Assembly (NCBI RefSeq): GCF_002127325.2
Contig: NC_035443.2
Location: 147,636,415 to 147,700,414 of the forward strand
DNA: 64,000 nucleotides
From: Helianthus annuus
Taxonomy: Eukaryota > Streptophyta > Magnoliopsida > Asterales > Asteraceae
Direction of reading: 5' to 3'
In this document: positions 43,114 through 54,406 of the stretch, one piece after another
Layout of the letters: every line of letters begins with the position of its first letter
Numbering within the stretch: position 1 is the first letter of the stretch
Notes under the pieces: model-generated
Told to the model about the DNA's origin: nothing
Seen by the model: the letters and a program-made list of their open reading frames with translations, nothing else
The model's database searches: none
Position numbers and translations under genes: made by a program

Positions 43114-44379
43114 TTAGGATACCAAAAGACATAGTTTCGGAGTTCCTCTAAGATAGCGGAAGATGCGCTTTACAGCAATTTCATGGGATTCCTTGGGATT
43201 TGTCTGAAATCGAGCACAAAGACAGACTGCCCACGTAATGTCCGGTCTGCTAGCCGTCAAGTACATCAGAGAACCGATCATCGAGCGATAAAAGGATTTG
43301 TTTACTGGTTTTCCTTGAGAATCTAGAGTGAGCTCTGTCTGAGAGGCGAACGGGGTGCTTGCAACTTTACAATCGTTCATGTTGTACTTCGTGAGAATAT
43401 CCCGAATGTACTTTGCCTGATGAATGAGAATCCCATCCTCCTTTTGCTTCACTTCTAGCCCTAAGAAGAAATTCAGCTCTCCCATCATGCTCATTTCGAA
43501 TTTTGCCTTCATGACGGTCTCGAATTCTCTACACAACGCCTCGTTAGTTGACCCGAAGATAATATCATCGACATAGATTTGAACCAGCATTACATCCTCC
43601 CTGATCTTTTTGGTAAAAAGAGTTATGTCGATCTTTCCTCTAGTGTATCCACACTCTAACAGGTATGTGGACAAAGTCTCGTACCAAGCACGTGGAGCTT
43701 GGTGAAGACCATAGAGCGCTTTGTCCAACTTGAAGTATCGTCCTAGAAAATGAGGGTCTTTGAACCCTGGAGGCTGACATACATACACTTCTTCCTTCAC
43801 TTTCCCATAAAGAAAAGCACTCTTGACATCCATTTGAAAGACTTTGAAATTTCTATATGATGCATACGCCAGGAATATTCTGATTGCTTCCAGTCGTGCA
43901 ACTGGAGCAAATACTTCTTCGTAGTAAATTCCTTCTTCCTGACGAAAACCCTGTACCACCAATCGGGCCTTGTTCTTGATCACTACTCCACGATCATCCA
44001 TCTTGTTTCGAAAGACCCATTTAGTGCCAATTGGAAACTTTCCTTCAGGTAGATCTACTAGTTCCCAAACTTTAAGCTTCCTGAATTGAGATAGCTCTTC
44101 CTGCATCGCCTGGACCCAACTGGAGTCTTGAATAGCATCTTCAATGTCTCGTGGAACGGATTGCGAAAGGAAAGCTGCGAAGAGACCTTTGTTGATGCTT
44201 GACGACTGCCTGCGTGTACGTACTCCTTCTTCGACAGCCCCTATGACGTTTTCAAGAGGATGATTTTTATTTGTCTTGTATCCGGCATTTGTCATAGATT
44301 CAATCTGCTGCGGAAGGTTGGTGAAGTGCTCGTCCACGTAAATCACTGGTGGATCATCTTCTTGAGTTGGTTCATCCAC
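43114..44379 (-). pseudogene. T6 pol, reverse transcriptase part
   Basis: A copia [27 protein letters not shown], then [26 protein letters not shown] and the catalytic YVDDIIFGS. The frame differs from the integrase frame upstream and ends early at LCLLVS, so this is one exon-less ORF broken by frameshifts. RT residues look intact. Confidence 0.88.
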
Positions 44380-45743
44380 ATTCGCCTGTGAAGAAGAAGC
44401 ACCGTTGTTTGGGTGTTCTCAGGCAAAGTGTCACCAGTTGCTTCACTCACAGCCAGAATGGGGTCAGCAGATGATGGAGATAGACGGGTGGTAAATGGAG
44501 TTAAACCAATGTCAGATGAGTCAAACAGTGGTTCAACATGTGTGTCTTCAACAGGCTCAATTTCTGGAACTGCATCCGGAATTTCAAAGGTGTTAAAAAT
44601 CACACCTACATCATAGAACCAATCAGGAGTACTTCCGGTGTTGGTGTAGTTTCCTTCTTGAAAATCAACATAGTAGGATTCGATCACCATCTTTGTTCTT
44701 TTGTTGTAAACACGGTAGGCCTTCTGTGCGGATGAATACCCCATGAAGTAGCAGATATCACCCACTGCTTCAAATTTGATGAGATTTTCCTGAGTGTTAA
44801 GAAGGGTGCACGAACAGCCAAATGGTCTGAAGAAGTCAATGAGCGGCTTTCTTTTGAAGAGAAGTTCGTATGCAGTCTTTCCATGTGGTTTTACAATTAG
44901 TACCCTGTTTAGAACATAGCATGCAGTATTTACTGCTTCTGCCCAGAAGATGATTGGAAGCTTTGAGTCTACCAGCATGGTTCGTGCAGCTTCGATCAGC
45001 GTTCTATTCTTGCATTCAGCAACTCCATTTTGTTGAGGAGTTCTGGCCGCACTATACCGGAGATGAATTCCCTTTTCAGCACAGAAGGATATGAAGGTCT
45101 GATTTTTGAACTCGGACCCATTGTCGCTTCTGATCGACTTCACTTTCAATTTGGTCACATTTTCAATCAGCGGGATGAATGTTTTGAGGACTTCAGCTGT
45201 CTCGCTTTTAGCTTCAAGAAAATAGACCCAAGAGAAACGAGAGAAATCATCTGTGATCACCAAACAGTAAGAACTTTTAGCAAGACTTTTAACACTAATT
45301 GGACCAAAAAGATCCATGTGCATCAATTGAAGAGGCGCAGTGATCGTATTCACTGCTTTGGACTTGTGCGATTTCTTGTGTTGCTTTCCCTGGGCGCATG
45401 CTATACATTTTTCAGAAAATGGGAATTCTTTAACCGGAAGACCTCTTACTAAGTTTAACTTAGAGAGTTTATTCATATTTTTAAAATTTACATGCCCCAA
45501 TCGCCTATGCCAAAGCAGTGATTCCGATTCTGAAGCCTTTGAGATTAAGCAGGTCAGGTTGTCATTTGTCTTGGCATTTTTCATGTTGAGCACGTATGTG
45601 TTGTTTTGTCTTGGAGCAGTGAGCATGATTATTTCAGCAGGAACAACATAGCCGGGCTTCAGAAACAAGCATTCCATGTCATTGAAAAGCACCGATATTC
45701 CTTTATCACAGACTCGGGAGACACTCATAAGATTGTAGCACAT
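44343..45743 (-). pseudogene. T6 pol, integrase part
   Basis: The integrase zinc finger (LLWHRRLGHVN ... CIACAQGK), then the core D (MHMDLFGP), D (IRSDNGSEF) and E (QQNGVAECKNR) are all present. The C-terminal region carries the copia-type GYSSAQKAYRVYN motif. The ORF stop near 44343 is a frameshift relative to RT. Confidence 0.88.
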
Positions 45744-46120
45744 CTCCGGATGACATTCTCCAGCGTGAGAGCTTCAGACACCACATCTCCTACTCCAATA
45801 ATCTTTCCTCCCTTCTCGTCTCCAGCGAAAGATATGAAATCACCATCAATAAAGCGAAAGTTCTTCAGAAGTTCCCTCAATCCTGTCATGTGTCTTGAAC
45901 ATCCGCTGTCGACGTGCCAGATGTATTCCATAAGCATTCGGAGCCATTTCTGGAGTTTATTCAAGTCCTTGTCAGCCTTTTCCTTAGATGAATCCGCTTT
46001 CATGGCTGCTGCTGGGACCTTATCCTTGCCTTTCTCAGATGTCTCTTTCGAAACGTACTTCTCTGCTTGACCACACTTCTCTTCTTTTTCAGGCTCCACT
46101 GAAGTCAGAATGCTTTTCAA
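45725..46120 (-). pseudogene. T6 protease part
   Basis: The active site WHVDSGCSRHMTG is present. The frame is the same as gag with a single TAG between (46175-46177), so gag and protease were one reading frame. A frameshift near 45740 separates it from integrase. Confidence 0.85.
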
Positions 46121-46174
46121 TCCCTTGTCAGCAGTATTGTCTCCTTTTGGAATTCCAGCTGTCTGCTTCTCAAA

Positions 46175-47542
46175 CTACCTTGATGAGGAATCACCTGATA
46201 TCTTGGCCATCAGGGCTTTTTTGACTTGCTCCTTTGCTTCAGTAATTTCTTCACTCCAATCATAGTCTTCGACAACTAAAGCTTTTGGTGTGCTAGGAGA
46301 CACATTGTTCTTGTTCTCTTCGACTGTGATTTGCTTTACAGCAGGAGTGGTTTCACTGTTTCCTTCTTTCAGCAGAGGACAATCACGCTTGAAATGTCCT
46401 AGATTCTTGCAGTTGTAGCACCTAAGTTTAGATTTGTCAAAGCCAGCTTTTCCAAGACCCAAACGCTTTCCTGTCATGTCTTGAAATTTCTTTAGCCTCA
46501 AAGTAATCATGGCCATTTGCCATTTCAGATCCATTTCCTCCATATCATCTGGATCAACCTGATACATGTCTTCAGCAGTGAACATCTCCTTTCTTAGTTC
46601 CCCAGACATCAGTGCTTCATAGCTGATCAGGAATGTGTTAAAGAGTGCCATGTTTTCAGTGGACACTTTCAACGCTTGATTGTCAACAGTGATAGTCTTC
46701 TCAACAAGTTGTGGGGCTTTTGATGCGCTTGCGGAAGCGTTTGCGTAGATTAAGTCAAAAGCTTGTGGAGTAATGCCCCCTGAAGCAAGAAATGCCACAT
46801 TCTTCAATCCAGCTGAGGTTTGAGTTGACTTTGGTTGATATCCAGCAGTGTTCATTTCTCTTTTATTGACATCCATTTCAAAGGCTCTTAGGGTGTTGAC
46901 CAGATCAGACAGAGTGATAGGATTTGGATTGTTGAGAAAATCCTTCTTGATCATCATGCATTGTAGGCTCCATTCCTTGGGAAGTGAATCCAGTAGCTTC
47001 TCTATAGCAGCGCGATTTGTGATAGGATTTCCCGCCTTCTTCATTTTGGTCATCATGTTCAGAAAGCGACTGATGTGGTCAGAAAGACTTTCACCACGAA
47101 CTCCACAAAACATGTCGTATTGTTTCTGCACCATATCTCTCTTGCTTTCGATCAGCTCTTCGTTTCCTTCATAGTACTCAATCAATGCATTCCAGAGTGC
47201 ATTTGCAGTTCGGTGTTCCTCAAACATGTTGCAGTCGTTGGTTGATAGAGCCATGGTTAAAGCAGCGTGAGCACGACGATCACGTTGGATGAGAGCCTTG
47301 TCTTCATCAGTAAAGGTGGTAGCATCGTTGTTAGCAACAACTGCATCTCCTCGAACTACCGTTGGAATGTGGGGTCCAGCGGTGACAGAGAGCCACAGAT
47401 TGTAGTCCGTGTACTCGAAGAACGATTGAATGCGAGTTTTCCAAGTGCTAAAGTCTTCAGCACCTTTCAACTTTGGTGGACGAGTAGTGGTTCCAGTCTC
47501 AAGTTCCGCTTGAGCAATTGGACTTAGTTGATTCAACGACAT
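46175..47542 (-). CDS. T6 gag (455 aa)
   Basis: A standard copia Gag: an N-terminal domain with PKLKGAEDFSTWKTRIQSF, a capsid (UBN2-like) core (ALWNALIEYYEGNEELIESK ... LDSLPKEWSLQCMMI), and one zinc knuckle CYNCKNLGHFKRDC near residues 374-387. The start ATG at 47542 gives the full N-terminus. The TAG at its end reads on in frame into protease and is probably a mutation. T6 Gag lacks the long coiled coil of T5, T7 and T8. Confidence 0.85.
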   Translation of the reverse strand: MSLNQLSPIAQAELETGTTTRPPKLKGAEDFSTWKTRIQSFFEYTDYNLWLSVTAGPHIPTVVRGDAVVANNDATTFTDEDKALIQRDRRAHAALTMALSTNDCNMFEEHRTANALWNALIEYYEGNEELIESKRDMVQKQYDMFCGVRGESLSDHISRFLNMMTKMKKAGNPITNRAAIEKLLDSLPKEWSLQCMMIKKDFLNNPNPITLSDLVNTLRAFEMDVNKREMNTAGYQPKSTQTSAGLKNVAFLASGGITPQAFDLIYANASASASKAPQLVEKTITVDNQALKVSTENMALFNTFLISYEALMSGELRKEMFTAEDMYQVDPDDMEEMDLKWQMAMITLRLKKFQDMTGKRLGLGKAGFDKSKLRCYNCKNLGHFKRDCPLLKEGNSETTPAVKQITVEENKNNVSPSTPKALVVEDYDWSEEITEAKEQVKKALMAKISGDSSSR

Positions 47543-48263
47543 CTTGGCTTGTTTTAGACAAATTAGAGCTGATCAGACGTTAAATTCGCTGACAAGTCAG
47601 AGAAATCCGGTGTTGAACTTAATTTCGCAAATGACCGATGACACTTGAACAACTTCGCTAACAGATCCTCGACCTTCGCTAGTGTTTTGGGTAGTCCTGC
47701 ACGAGCGAGCACGGTAATTTCGCTGACAAAACACAACACATACAATAGTTAGGTTAATTCCGCCGATAACCGTGATAAGAACGCTGTGGTTCAGTATCAC
47801 AGTTCTCGAAGTCACCTTCGATAAGTTCGCTCAAGGGACACTGGACACTATTTTGCTAAAGATCAGTAATTTTGCTCGAATAATGATCGGCGAAATTAGT
47901 GATTCTGCGATGAGTTTCTCAACGATTTGATTTAATTCGCTGTATTCAAAATTATTTTCGCTATATTCAAAGAATAATTTCGCCACATTCAAAAATTGTT
48001 CGCTGACTTCAAGTTAACTTCGCTGGACAGAGGGTTTAACACGAACTAAAACCCTCTAATCACCCAAAAACAGCTCAAAAACCATGTTTTGATACATCAA
48101 AATGTCCAAAATGACTCCCTAATCATGTATTAACAACAACCTATCGATTAAACACACCAAATCAATACATTTGAAGTCCAAAAATTTGAAAACTTTGAAA
48201 CTTTTGAAAAACCTTCAAAACTATGAAAAATCTCAACAAAAACACAACAACCAAGAGCACTAA
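47543..48263 (-). repeat. T6 leader with TTCGCT-type motif array
   Basis: This is noncoding leader between PBS and gag. About twelve TTCGCT(G/A) words lie at 47580-48025 on plus. The 60- and 72-codon frames at 47563-47815 are chance. Confidence 0.7.
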
Positions 48264-48275
48264 GGCTCTGATACA
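48264..48275 (-). other. T6 primer-binding site
   Basis: It reads TGTATCAGAGCC on minus, 4 bases from the LTR. It differs from the common TGGTATCAGAGCC by T for G at position 3 (GTATC kept). Confidence 0.75.
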
Positions 48276-48279
48276 AAAT

Positions 48280-48736
48280 TGTAGATCCCAAAACATATCC
48301 GGATCACAGTGGTTGGTTGTTTTAACCCATAACCCTATTGATTAGGTGTTTGAGATATGAAAAGTTAAGAAAGATCAAAGATGAAGGTGAAGCTAATGGA
48401 TTAATGAATACAACAAGTGTTGTATTGAATCCAAACAATAAGATATAACAATAAACCACCTTGGATATCAGATTTGAGCACAAGATCAACACAAGAATGT
48501 AACAACACCAATATTCATTGAAGAGCCAAAAGCTTGAGTTTGTTACAAGGCATAAGCTATTTATAGTGTTCCTGATTAGCCAGCAAATTTATAAATTTGC
48601 TGGAATCTTATCTACACTATGTGAGGAACAATACTATTAGAGAATTACAAAATAAGCCCTTGCACATTCTAATTAGCTACAAACTATGACTAAACTAATC
48701 CAGCACAAGTATCAACGATCTTCAAAAGTTCTAACA
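48280..48736 (-). repeat. T6 5' LTR (right)
   Basis: It is the second LTR copy, with the same palindrome at 48580-48603. Next to it T2 gag resumes at the CAATC duplication. Confidence 0.88.
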
Positions 48737-49290
48737 CAATCAAGAAATACATTCGCGCTCTACCTGATTGTGTTGCCGATTTTGCTCAAGCAGCCGAGAC
48801 TACTACCATTGAAGAGACTTATCAACTCGCCGCTGAAATCATTGACAAGCGAGTTTTGGCTGGTTACTTCAAGAAAACCACCAAAAGTCTCCATCAAGTC
48901 ACCGCTACCCCCGCTTATGAAACTGCCGCATCTCTAGGATCGAAATCTTCACGCCGCAAGCGCAAGAGCAACAACAACAACAAGAACAGTGTTGTCACTG
49001 CTGCTCCTCTCAATGTTGTCCCTGCTCAACCAACCTCTGAACCTGAACCGCTAAGTAGCAGCACCAGTGACCAACGCACCGCCTGCTAAGCGTGCGTATA
49101 CTGGTCCTTACCCTCTGTGCCCTACTTGTACTTACCATCACCCAGTTGGGATCGCTTGCCGTTTCTGTGTCCACCGCAATCACTACGGACACTTTACAGC
49201 TAACTGTTGCACGGGTCCTCGACAGCAAGCTCAAGTTCAAGCCCCTCCTGCACTGCCCGCTCCACTTCCCACTCCTTAGGTTAACCAAGC
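48737..49290 (+). pseudogene. T2 gag, C-terminal part with zinc knuckle
   Basis: It continues 29326-29910: IRALPDCVADFAQAAETTTIEETY, then a basic KRKSNNNNK linker. After a frameshift near 49080 come the zinc-finger residues C-P-T-C-x-YHH...C-RFCVHRNHYGHFTANC. Poly-Gln-rich codons with stops follow to about 49460. Confidence 0.75.
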
Positions 49291-49479
49291 AGCTCCTGCT
49301 CCCGCTGCTCATGCACGAGCCTCCTTCGCACGTGATGATCCTAACCACTTCGCAAATGTCTAACCGAATCGAGTGGTGAAGCAAGAGCCGCATCAGCAAC
49401 CAGCGTAGCAACAACATCAATAGCAGCAACCTCAGCAGCAGCAGCAACAACCAGCTCAACAAGCAGCCCGCGGAAGAAC

Positions 49480-51177
49480 GTTCAACATCAACGTCTGCCA
49501 GGCTCAAACTGACAACAATGTTGTCAATGGTACATTTCTTGTCAACGGTATTTATGCTTCGTGTTTATTTGATACTGGAGCCGATAACTGTTTTGTGTCA
49601 TTTGAATTCAAAAAGCTCCTAAACCGTAAAAGCACTAATCTCCCAACGACGTTCGACGTAGAAATTGCCACCGGAAGAACCGTCACCGTTAGTTCGGTTC
49701 TCCATGATTGTACTCTTGAGCTCAACAATCATGTTTTCCCGATCGATCTTATCCCAATGCAGCTTGGTAGTTTCAATATCATAGTAGGCATGGATTTTCT
49801 TTGTTAAAATCGTGCTGAAGTTGTTTGTTTCGATAAAATGATTCGTTTCTCTCTTTCTAATGGCGATCAACTCTGTGTCTATGGCAAAGTGTCATCGAAG
49901 AAGGATCTGAAACTCATGTCATGTATTCAAGCAAGCAAGTATCTCCAAAAGGAATACAAAGCTTTCTTGCCACACATCATAGTAGCGTAGGAAAAGGAAA
50001 AGAAGCCGACGGAAAGGGTACCTGTGGTTCGTGATTTTCCTGCTGTGTTTCCTGATGATTTACCTAGTCTACCCCCGAGTCGTGATATTGATTTTCGTAT
50101 CGACCTCATTCCTGGAGCTAACCCTGTTGCTAAAGCCCCTTATAGCCTTGCCCCGTCTGAAATGCGTGAACTTTCGACTCAACTCCAGAAATTGCTTGAT
50201 AAAGGCTTCATACGCCCTAGCACCTCTCCTTGTGGCGCGCCTGTCCTTTTCGTCAAAAAGGAGGATGGATCGTTCCGAATGTGCATCGATTATATGGAGC
50301 TCAATAAGCTTACTATTAAGAATCGTTATCCCTTACCCCGAATAGACGATTTGTTTGATCAATTGCAAGGCGCTGCGTGTTTCTCGAAGATCGATTTGCG
50401 CTCTGGTTATCATCAGTTGCGAATTCAGGAGGAAGATATACCTAAAACCGCTTTACGTACCCGATACGGCCATTATGAATTCGTCGTTATGCCCTTTGGA
50501 CTTACCAACGCACCCGCGGTTTTCATGGATTTGATGAATCGCGTGTGAAAACCCTTTCTCGGCCGCTTCGTCATCGTGTTTATCGATGATATCCTTATCT
50601 ATTCGAAATCGAAAGCCGAACACGCGCAACATCTTCGTTTGGTTCTCGAGCTTCTCCAAGGGAATCGCCTCTACGCCAAGTTCTCCAAGTGCGAATTTTG
50701 TCTTCAATTCCTCGGTCACATCATCAAGAGTCAAGGTATTCACGTCGATCCCGCGAAGATTGAAGTAGTTAAGAGTTGGATTACACCAAAAACCCCATCC
50801 GAAGTTCGTTCTTTCCTTGGATTGGCGGGTTATTATCGTTGATTTATCGTTGATTTCTCTAAAATCTCCGTCCCGTTTACCTCTCTAACGCATAAAGACA
50901 AGCCTTTTGTTTCGGGAACTGAACAAGAGGAAGCCGTTCAAACTCTCAAGCGTATGCTCTGCAATGCTCCTATACTTGCGCTACCCGATGGAAACGACGA
51001 CTTTGTAGTCTACTGCGATGTCTCTAACCTTGGTCTTGGTTGTGTCCTTATGCAACGAGACAAGGTTATCGCGTACGCCTCTCGACAGCTCAAGATCCAC
51101 GAGAAGAACTACATAACCCACGACCTCGAACTAGGTGCAGTTGTTTTTGCGTTAAAGATTTGGCGACACTACCTTTA
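49480..51177 (+). pseudogene. T2 pol (protease, RT, RNase H), decayed and truncated
   Basis: The protease active site LFDTGADN lies near 49567-49590. Stops follow (for example 49804-49806 and 49987-49989). RT begins near 50100 and keeps [10 protein letters not shown] (about 50579). A stop interrupts RT at 50546-50548 and another lies near 50840 (GYYR then TGA). RNase H YCDVSN is near 51012. The frame ends within RNase H at LKIWRHYLY, where inverted LTR sequence begins. No integrase remains. Confidence 0.85.
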
Positions 51178-51457
51178 TGTCACACCCCAACCGATGGCGG
51201 AAACATTGGGATGAGGCACTGAGCGAAACAGATTGTCCAAGAGAATCCACAAAAACTATTAATGACAATATATTTAAGTGTTATACCATCAACATATAAT
51301 GTAAAAACAGTTATTACAGATATTATTCTCAAAGACAAATAATAGTTCCGACAACTCATATTTTTATTCGTGGGTTTCTAGACCACCTAACTTGATTCCA
51401 TACGATCAGCAACCATAGCATCCTAGACGCCTGTCACATACGTTAAAATAAGGTCAA
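51178..51457 (-). repeat. Inverted Tekay-type LTR end fragment
   Basis: It reads, on minus, as the last ~280 bp of a T2-like LTR, ending ...GGTGTGACA at 51178. It faces a direct copy on its right. It is not identical to that copy, so it probably derives from a different insertion. Confidence 0.75.
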
Positions 51458-51462
51458 AAATA

Positions 51463-51740
51463 GCTATTAAACTTGTGTACTCACCTTTACACTATGTGTA
51501 TTGACTTTATTTTATCGTATGTGATAGGTGTCTAGGATACTATGATTGCTGATCGTTGTGGAATCAAATTACTTGTCTTTGAGAAACAATGTCTGTAATA
51601 ACTATTTATGCTTTATATGTTTATGGTATGGGACATGAACGTTAAATATATTGTCACTAATAGTGTTATGGATTCTCTTGGATAATCTATTTCGCTCAGT
51701 GCCTCACCCTGATGTTTCCGCCATCGGTTGGGGTGTGACA
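51463..51740 (+). repeat. T2 3' LTR, only the last ~278 bp
   Basis: It matches T2 5' LTR from about 3911 on, ends GGTGTGACA, and abuts the GCAAA duplication. Together with 51178-51457 it forms a large imperfect inverted repeat with a spacer of only a few bases. Confidence 0.8.
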
Positions 51741-51745
51741 GCAAA

Positions 51746-52847
51746 CCACTTCTCTCTCACTTCGCCACCACTCCACCACCACTACAACACCAACACCCAC
51801 CACTATCATCCATCTTTCATCTTTAGAGTGTCTAGTAGTCTCGGGATCCAAGATTGATTGTAAGAGTTCTTGTTAATCAAAGGCCATGCTTGGCTAATCT
51901 CTTACATCACTTGGTGAAGACAAGTTTTTAATGTATTACTTTTGATTTTTAATCTTTCGGCACTTTTTAATTGGGTATGTATTAATGACTTTAATAACTA
52001 GTTTCATATGTTGGAAGTGAATTTTCTTTACCATTTCTTCATGATGTCATTGATTTGCTCATTCGTGTCTTTACGGTCTATATAAAGCACGTTAACTACT
52101 TGGAATGGGGTTAGAAGGGTGGTTTGGTAAAGTTCTTGTCTCGTTCAGTTTATAGATCCTGCAAGCACTTGGTTCAAGCTTACTAGGACCTCCTTCAGTG
52201 CCCTAAAGGTATTGGCTAGCGGGGGTGCGAATAGCTTGAACCCCTCATATGTAAACTACTATTAAAACATTAAACCGACTTCTTGGGATTGTATCCTTGC
52301 TGACTCAAACCACTTAGCCGAGGGTAACGTCACCTTCAAAAGAGGGGCCTACCACTTTTTGCATTAATAACTTATTTAATTATCTTTCAATATTCCGACG
52401 GTTTGGGATTGTATCCCTGCTGACTCAAACCACTTGGTTGAGGGAGACGTCACCTTCAAAAGAGGGGCCTACTACTATAACTAAGATAATATCTTAAAAA
52501 GTCTAAAAGTGCGAAAATCATCTAAGGGTAGATTAAAGAGGAGTTGGATCCAAGTGATTCTATCTTGTCTATCATTTTTATTTTTATTTTATTTTTATTT
52601 TCAGTTTTTATCTATTTTCAGTTTTAGAAACTTTTATCAAAAAATTTAGATCGATTAGACGTTGACAATAAACCGGTATTAAAAGCTCTTGTGTCCTTGG
52701 ACGACCTCGGTATCTTACCAACATTATACTACGCGATGGGTGCACTTGCCCTAGTGTGTGTTTAGTGTTAGTACAATATCGTGTTTTATAAATTTAAAAC
52801 TTAACTAATGCGTAAAACAAACTTCAAATATAAATAAAATCATATCA
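51746..52847 (+). repeat. T1 LTR, right part (R/U5)
   Basis: It continues the T1 LTR after T2 (left part ends ...CCCTTGGCAAA). It has a CT-rich start and then a 120-bp-period tandem duplication at 52281-52356 / 52401-52476. The right end is estimated at CATATCA 52841-52847; the true end may differ by tens of bases. TSD partner not in window. Confidence 0.55.
52281..52476 (+). repeat. 120-bp-period tandem duplication in T1 LTR
   Basis: Two ~76-bp highly similar blocks (TGGGATTGTATCC...GAGGGGCCTAC) are separated by a divergent 44-bp AT-rich spacer. They differ at roughly eight positions. Confidence 0.8.
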
Positions 52848-53379
52848 CGCCTCACGCACTCCACACACAATTTTAACGTTGTAACTTTTATTTAATTAAG
52901 TTTGATACTATTGTAAAAAAAAATTTATGCTTTAGACATATATTGTATTCCCGCCGTATAGGGCGGTGAAATTTCACGTTTGCTTTGGTGTTTCTAGACA
53001 CTCATCTCCATGAATATACAATTGCGACATCCTTAATTTTATTCTTTTTATTTGTTTACAATTTTAGCCGTTGCAAAGCATGAGTCTAACAAGCTATTTT
53101 TAAATATTTAGTATATGATATATACAGCTTCGGTACTAGTATAAGTACATTTAGAACCGGTACACGTATTCATTCTTTATAGTTTTCGAAAGATGTAAAA
53201 TACGTGTAGGCATCCTTTTAGCATATCATGACTTCAGAGTGTCAGTACCTTATCGATACCGTAATAGACAAAATCGAACTAATACCGGTGGAATTCCCGC
53301 CGCAACGCGTGAGGTAATTTAACTAGTTGTGTTTAAACAAAGGTGATTCATTTTTAATACTTCTTACTTTGACAAAAAC
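52848..53379. other. Intergenic DNA, no gene seen
   Basis: AT-rich sequence with no long frame, no LTR ends and no recognisable repeat family. It is probably host DNA between T1 and the duplicated gene region. Confidence 0.5.
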
Positions 53380-53449
53380 ATAATCTTACAACGACCAATT
53401 TTTCACTTGTTTAGTTAATGATTTTTAGCACATACCAGGTACATTTAAA

Positions 53450-53590
53450 GACCAATTATATTTTGTTATTTGTTGACAACGTTTGCTCCTACTTTATTAC
53501 ACTAATAATCTTAAATTAAACGTAGTTGCCTAAGTTTAAACCTAGGACCTCTCCTTTAATAGGCATATGCCTCTACCAATTATATAACAT
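53450..53590 (-). repeat. Possible tRNA-derived SINE fragment
   Basis: On minus it contains TTGGTAGAGGCAT, resembling a Pol III A box, and about 40 bp on AGGTTTAAACTTAGG, a weak B-box-like sequence. The segment is absent from the matching place of duplicate copy 2 (near 55350), which fits a later insertion. The B box is degenerate. Confidence 0.35.
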
Positions 53591-54115
53591 CTTGGAATCT
53601 CGCATTACAAGAAATAGCATCCAAACTACGTACTTGTTTAATTATCACATATGTAACAAGATAAAGAAAATGATGTATGTTTGAATCCAACACATAGCAT
53701 TTCACTTTTCTTGCCGGTAGAAAATGTTTGGAGAAATTAATTAAAGATGAGAGGAATTATAATTAATTTGTCATTTCTAAATAAATCTATCCCAATACGT
53801 TCACACAAAAATAAAAAAAGAAAATTCACATGGGAACTAATTTGACGTGCCCTTGAACCATGTAGCCTCTAATGTGACCCACATTAGCCCACATCCACCA
53901 CACAAAAAAAAAAAGATAGAAAAAAAAAAAATAAACCACACCTCTTTGCCATTTCATTTTGAAAAAAAAAAATAATCTTTTCTTAGAAAATTTGTAGGAA
54001 TTTCCGAAAACAAAAATATTTTATCAGAAAATTACATAGGAAAATTTGCCCTTTTCTAGTAGTTGTTGTTTGTAGCCTATAATGTAACACACGTTAGCAC
54101 ACACCCATGCACACC

Positions 54116-54195
54116 CATCTTTATACAATTGAAGTTCTACCTACATCAACCATGACATCTTTATACAATTGAAGTTCTACCTACATCAACCATGA
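54116..54195 (+). repeat. Perfect 40-bp tandem duplication
   Basis: Two adjacent identical 40-bp units (54116-54155 and 54156-54195) start CATCTTTATACAATTG. They lie about 200 bp upstream of the small gene's TATA box. Confidence 0.9.
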
Positions 54196-54398
54196 AATTT
54201 ATGATAAAGTTCCAGGATAATGAAAGATAAGTGCTCTCACACAACAATTATCAATATTTGAAACTTGAAAATCAAATACTAAGAAACACACAAACTATGT
54301 AAATTACCAAACAACAACAATGAAAATTATGTGCAAGTTCGAGGACATTGGTGGACTCGCACATATCATTTGTGGAGATGTGGGAACTCTACTACTTC

Positions 54399-54406
54399 TA
54401 TATAAA
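54399..54406 (+). promoter_or_regulatory. TATA box of small host gene
   Basis: TATATAAA lies about 108 bp before the ATG at 54514. The surrounding sequence (GAGATGTGGGAACTCTA before, ACATATCATCCTTTGTGAATTGC after) is conserved in copy 2, which supports a real promoter and 5' leader. Confidence 0.6.

Larger units (their letters stand above)
29911..48736 (-). mobile_element. T6: copia element with an extra 3' ORF, minus strand
   Basis: LTRs lie at 29911-30368 and 48280-48736 (TGTAGATCCC...CTAACA on plus). The flanks are CAATA and CAATC, a TSD with one mismatch. The PPT complement (ATATCCCCCCTA) is at 30369-30380 and the PBS is at 48264-48275. The sense order is gag, protease, integrase, RT, RNase H, 2.3-kb noncoding spacer with hairpins, and extra ORF. 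T7 interrupts the RNase H region. By hand count the LTRs differ at 6-7 of 457 positions. Confidence 0.9.
1765..51740 (+). mobile_element. T2: old Ty3/gypsy (Tekay/Del-like) element carrying five nested elements
   Basis: The element starts TGTAACAACCC and ends GGTGTGACA, flanked by perfect GCAAA duplications (1760-1764 and 51741-51745). Its own parts are the 5' LTR (1765-3977 and 13079-13337), PBS and leader (13338-14050, 28846-29325), gag (29326-29910, 48737 to about 49290), protease/RT/RNase H (about 49500-51177) and an LTR 3' end (51463-51740). Integrase and most of the 3' LTR are missing. Many stops show that it is long dead. T3, T4 and T6 inserted directly into it. Confidence 0.85.

Noticed and set aside
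52848..53379. An LTR or gene in the stretch after T1
   Set aside because: No paired LTR ends, no PBS/PPT and no frame with recognisable sequence.
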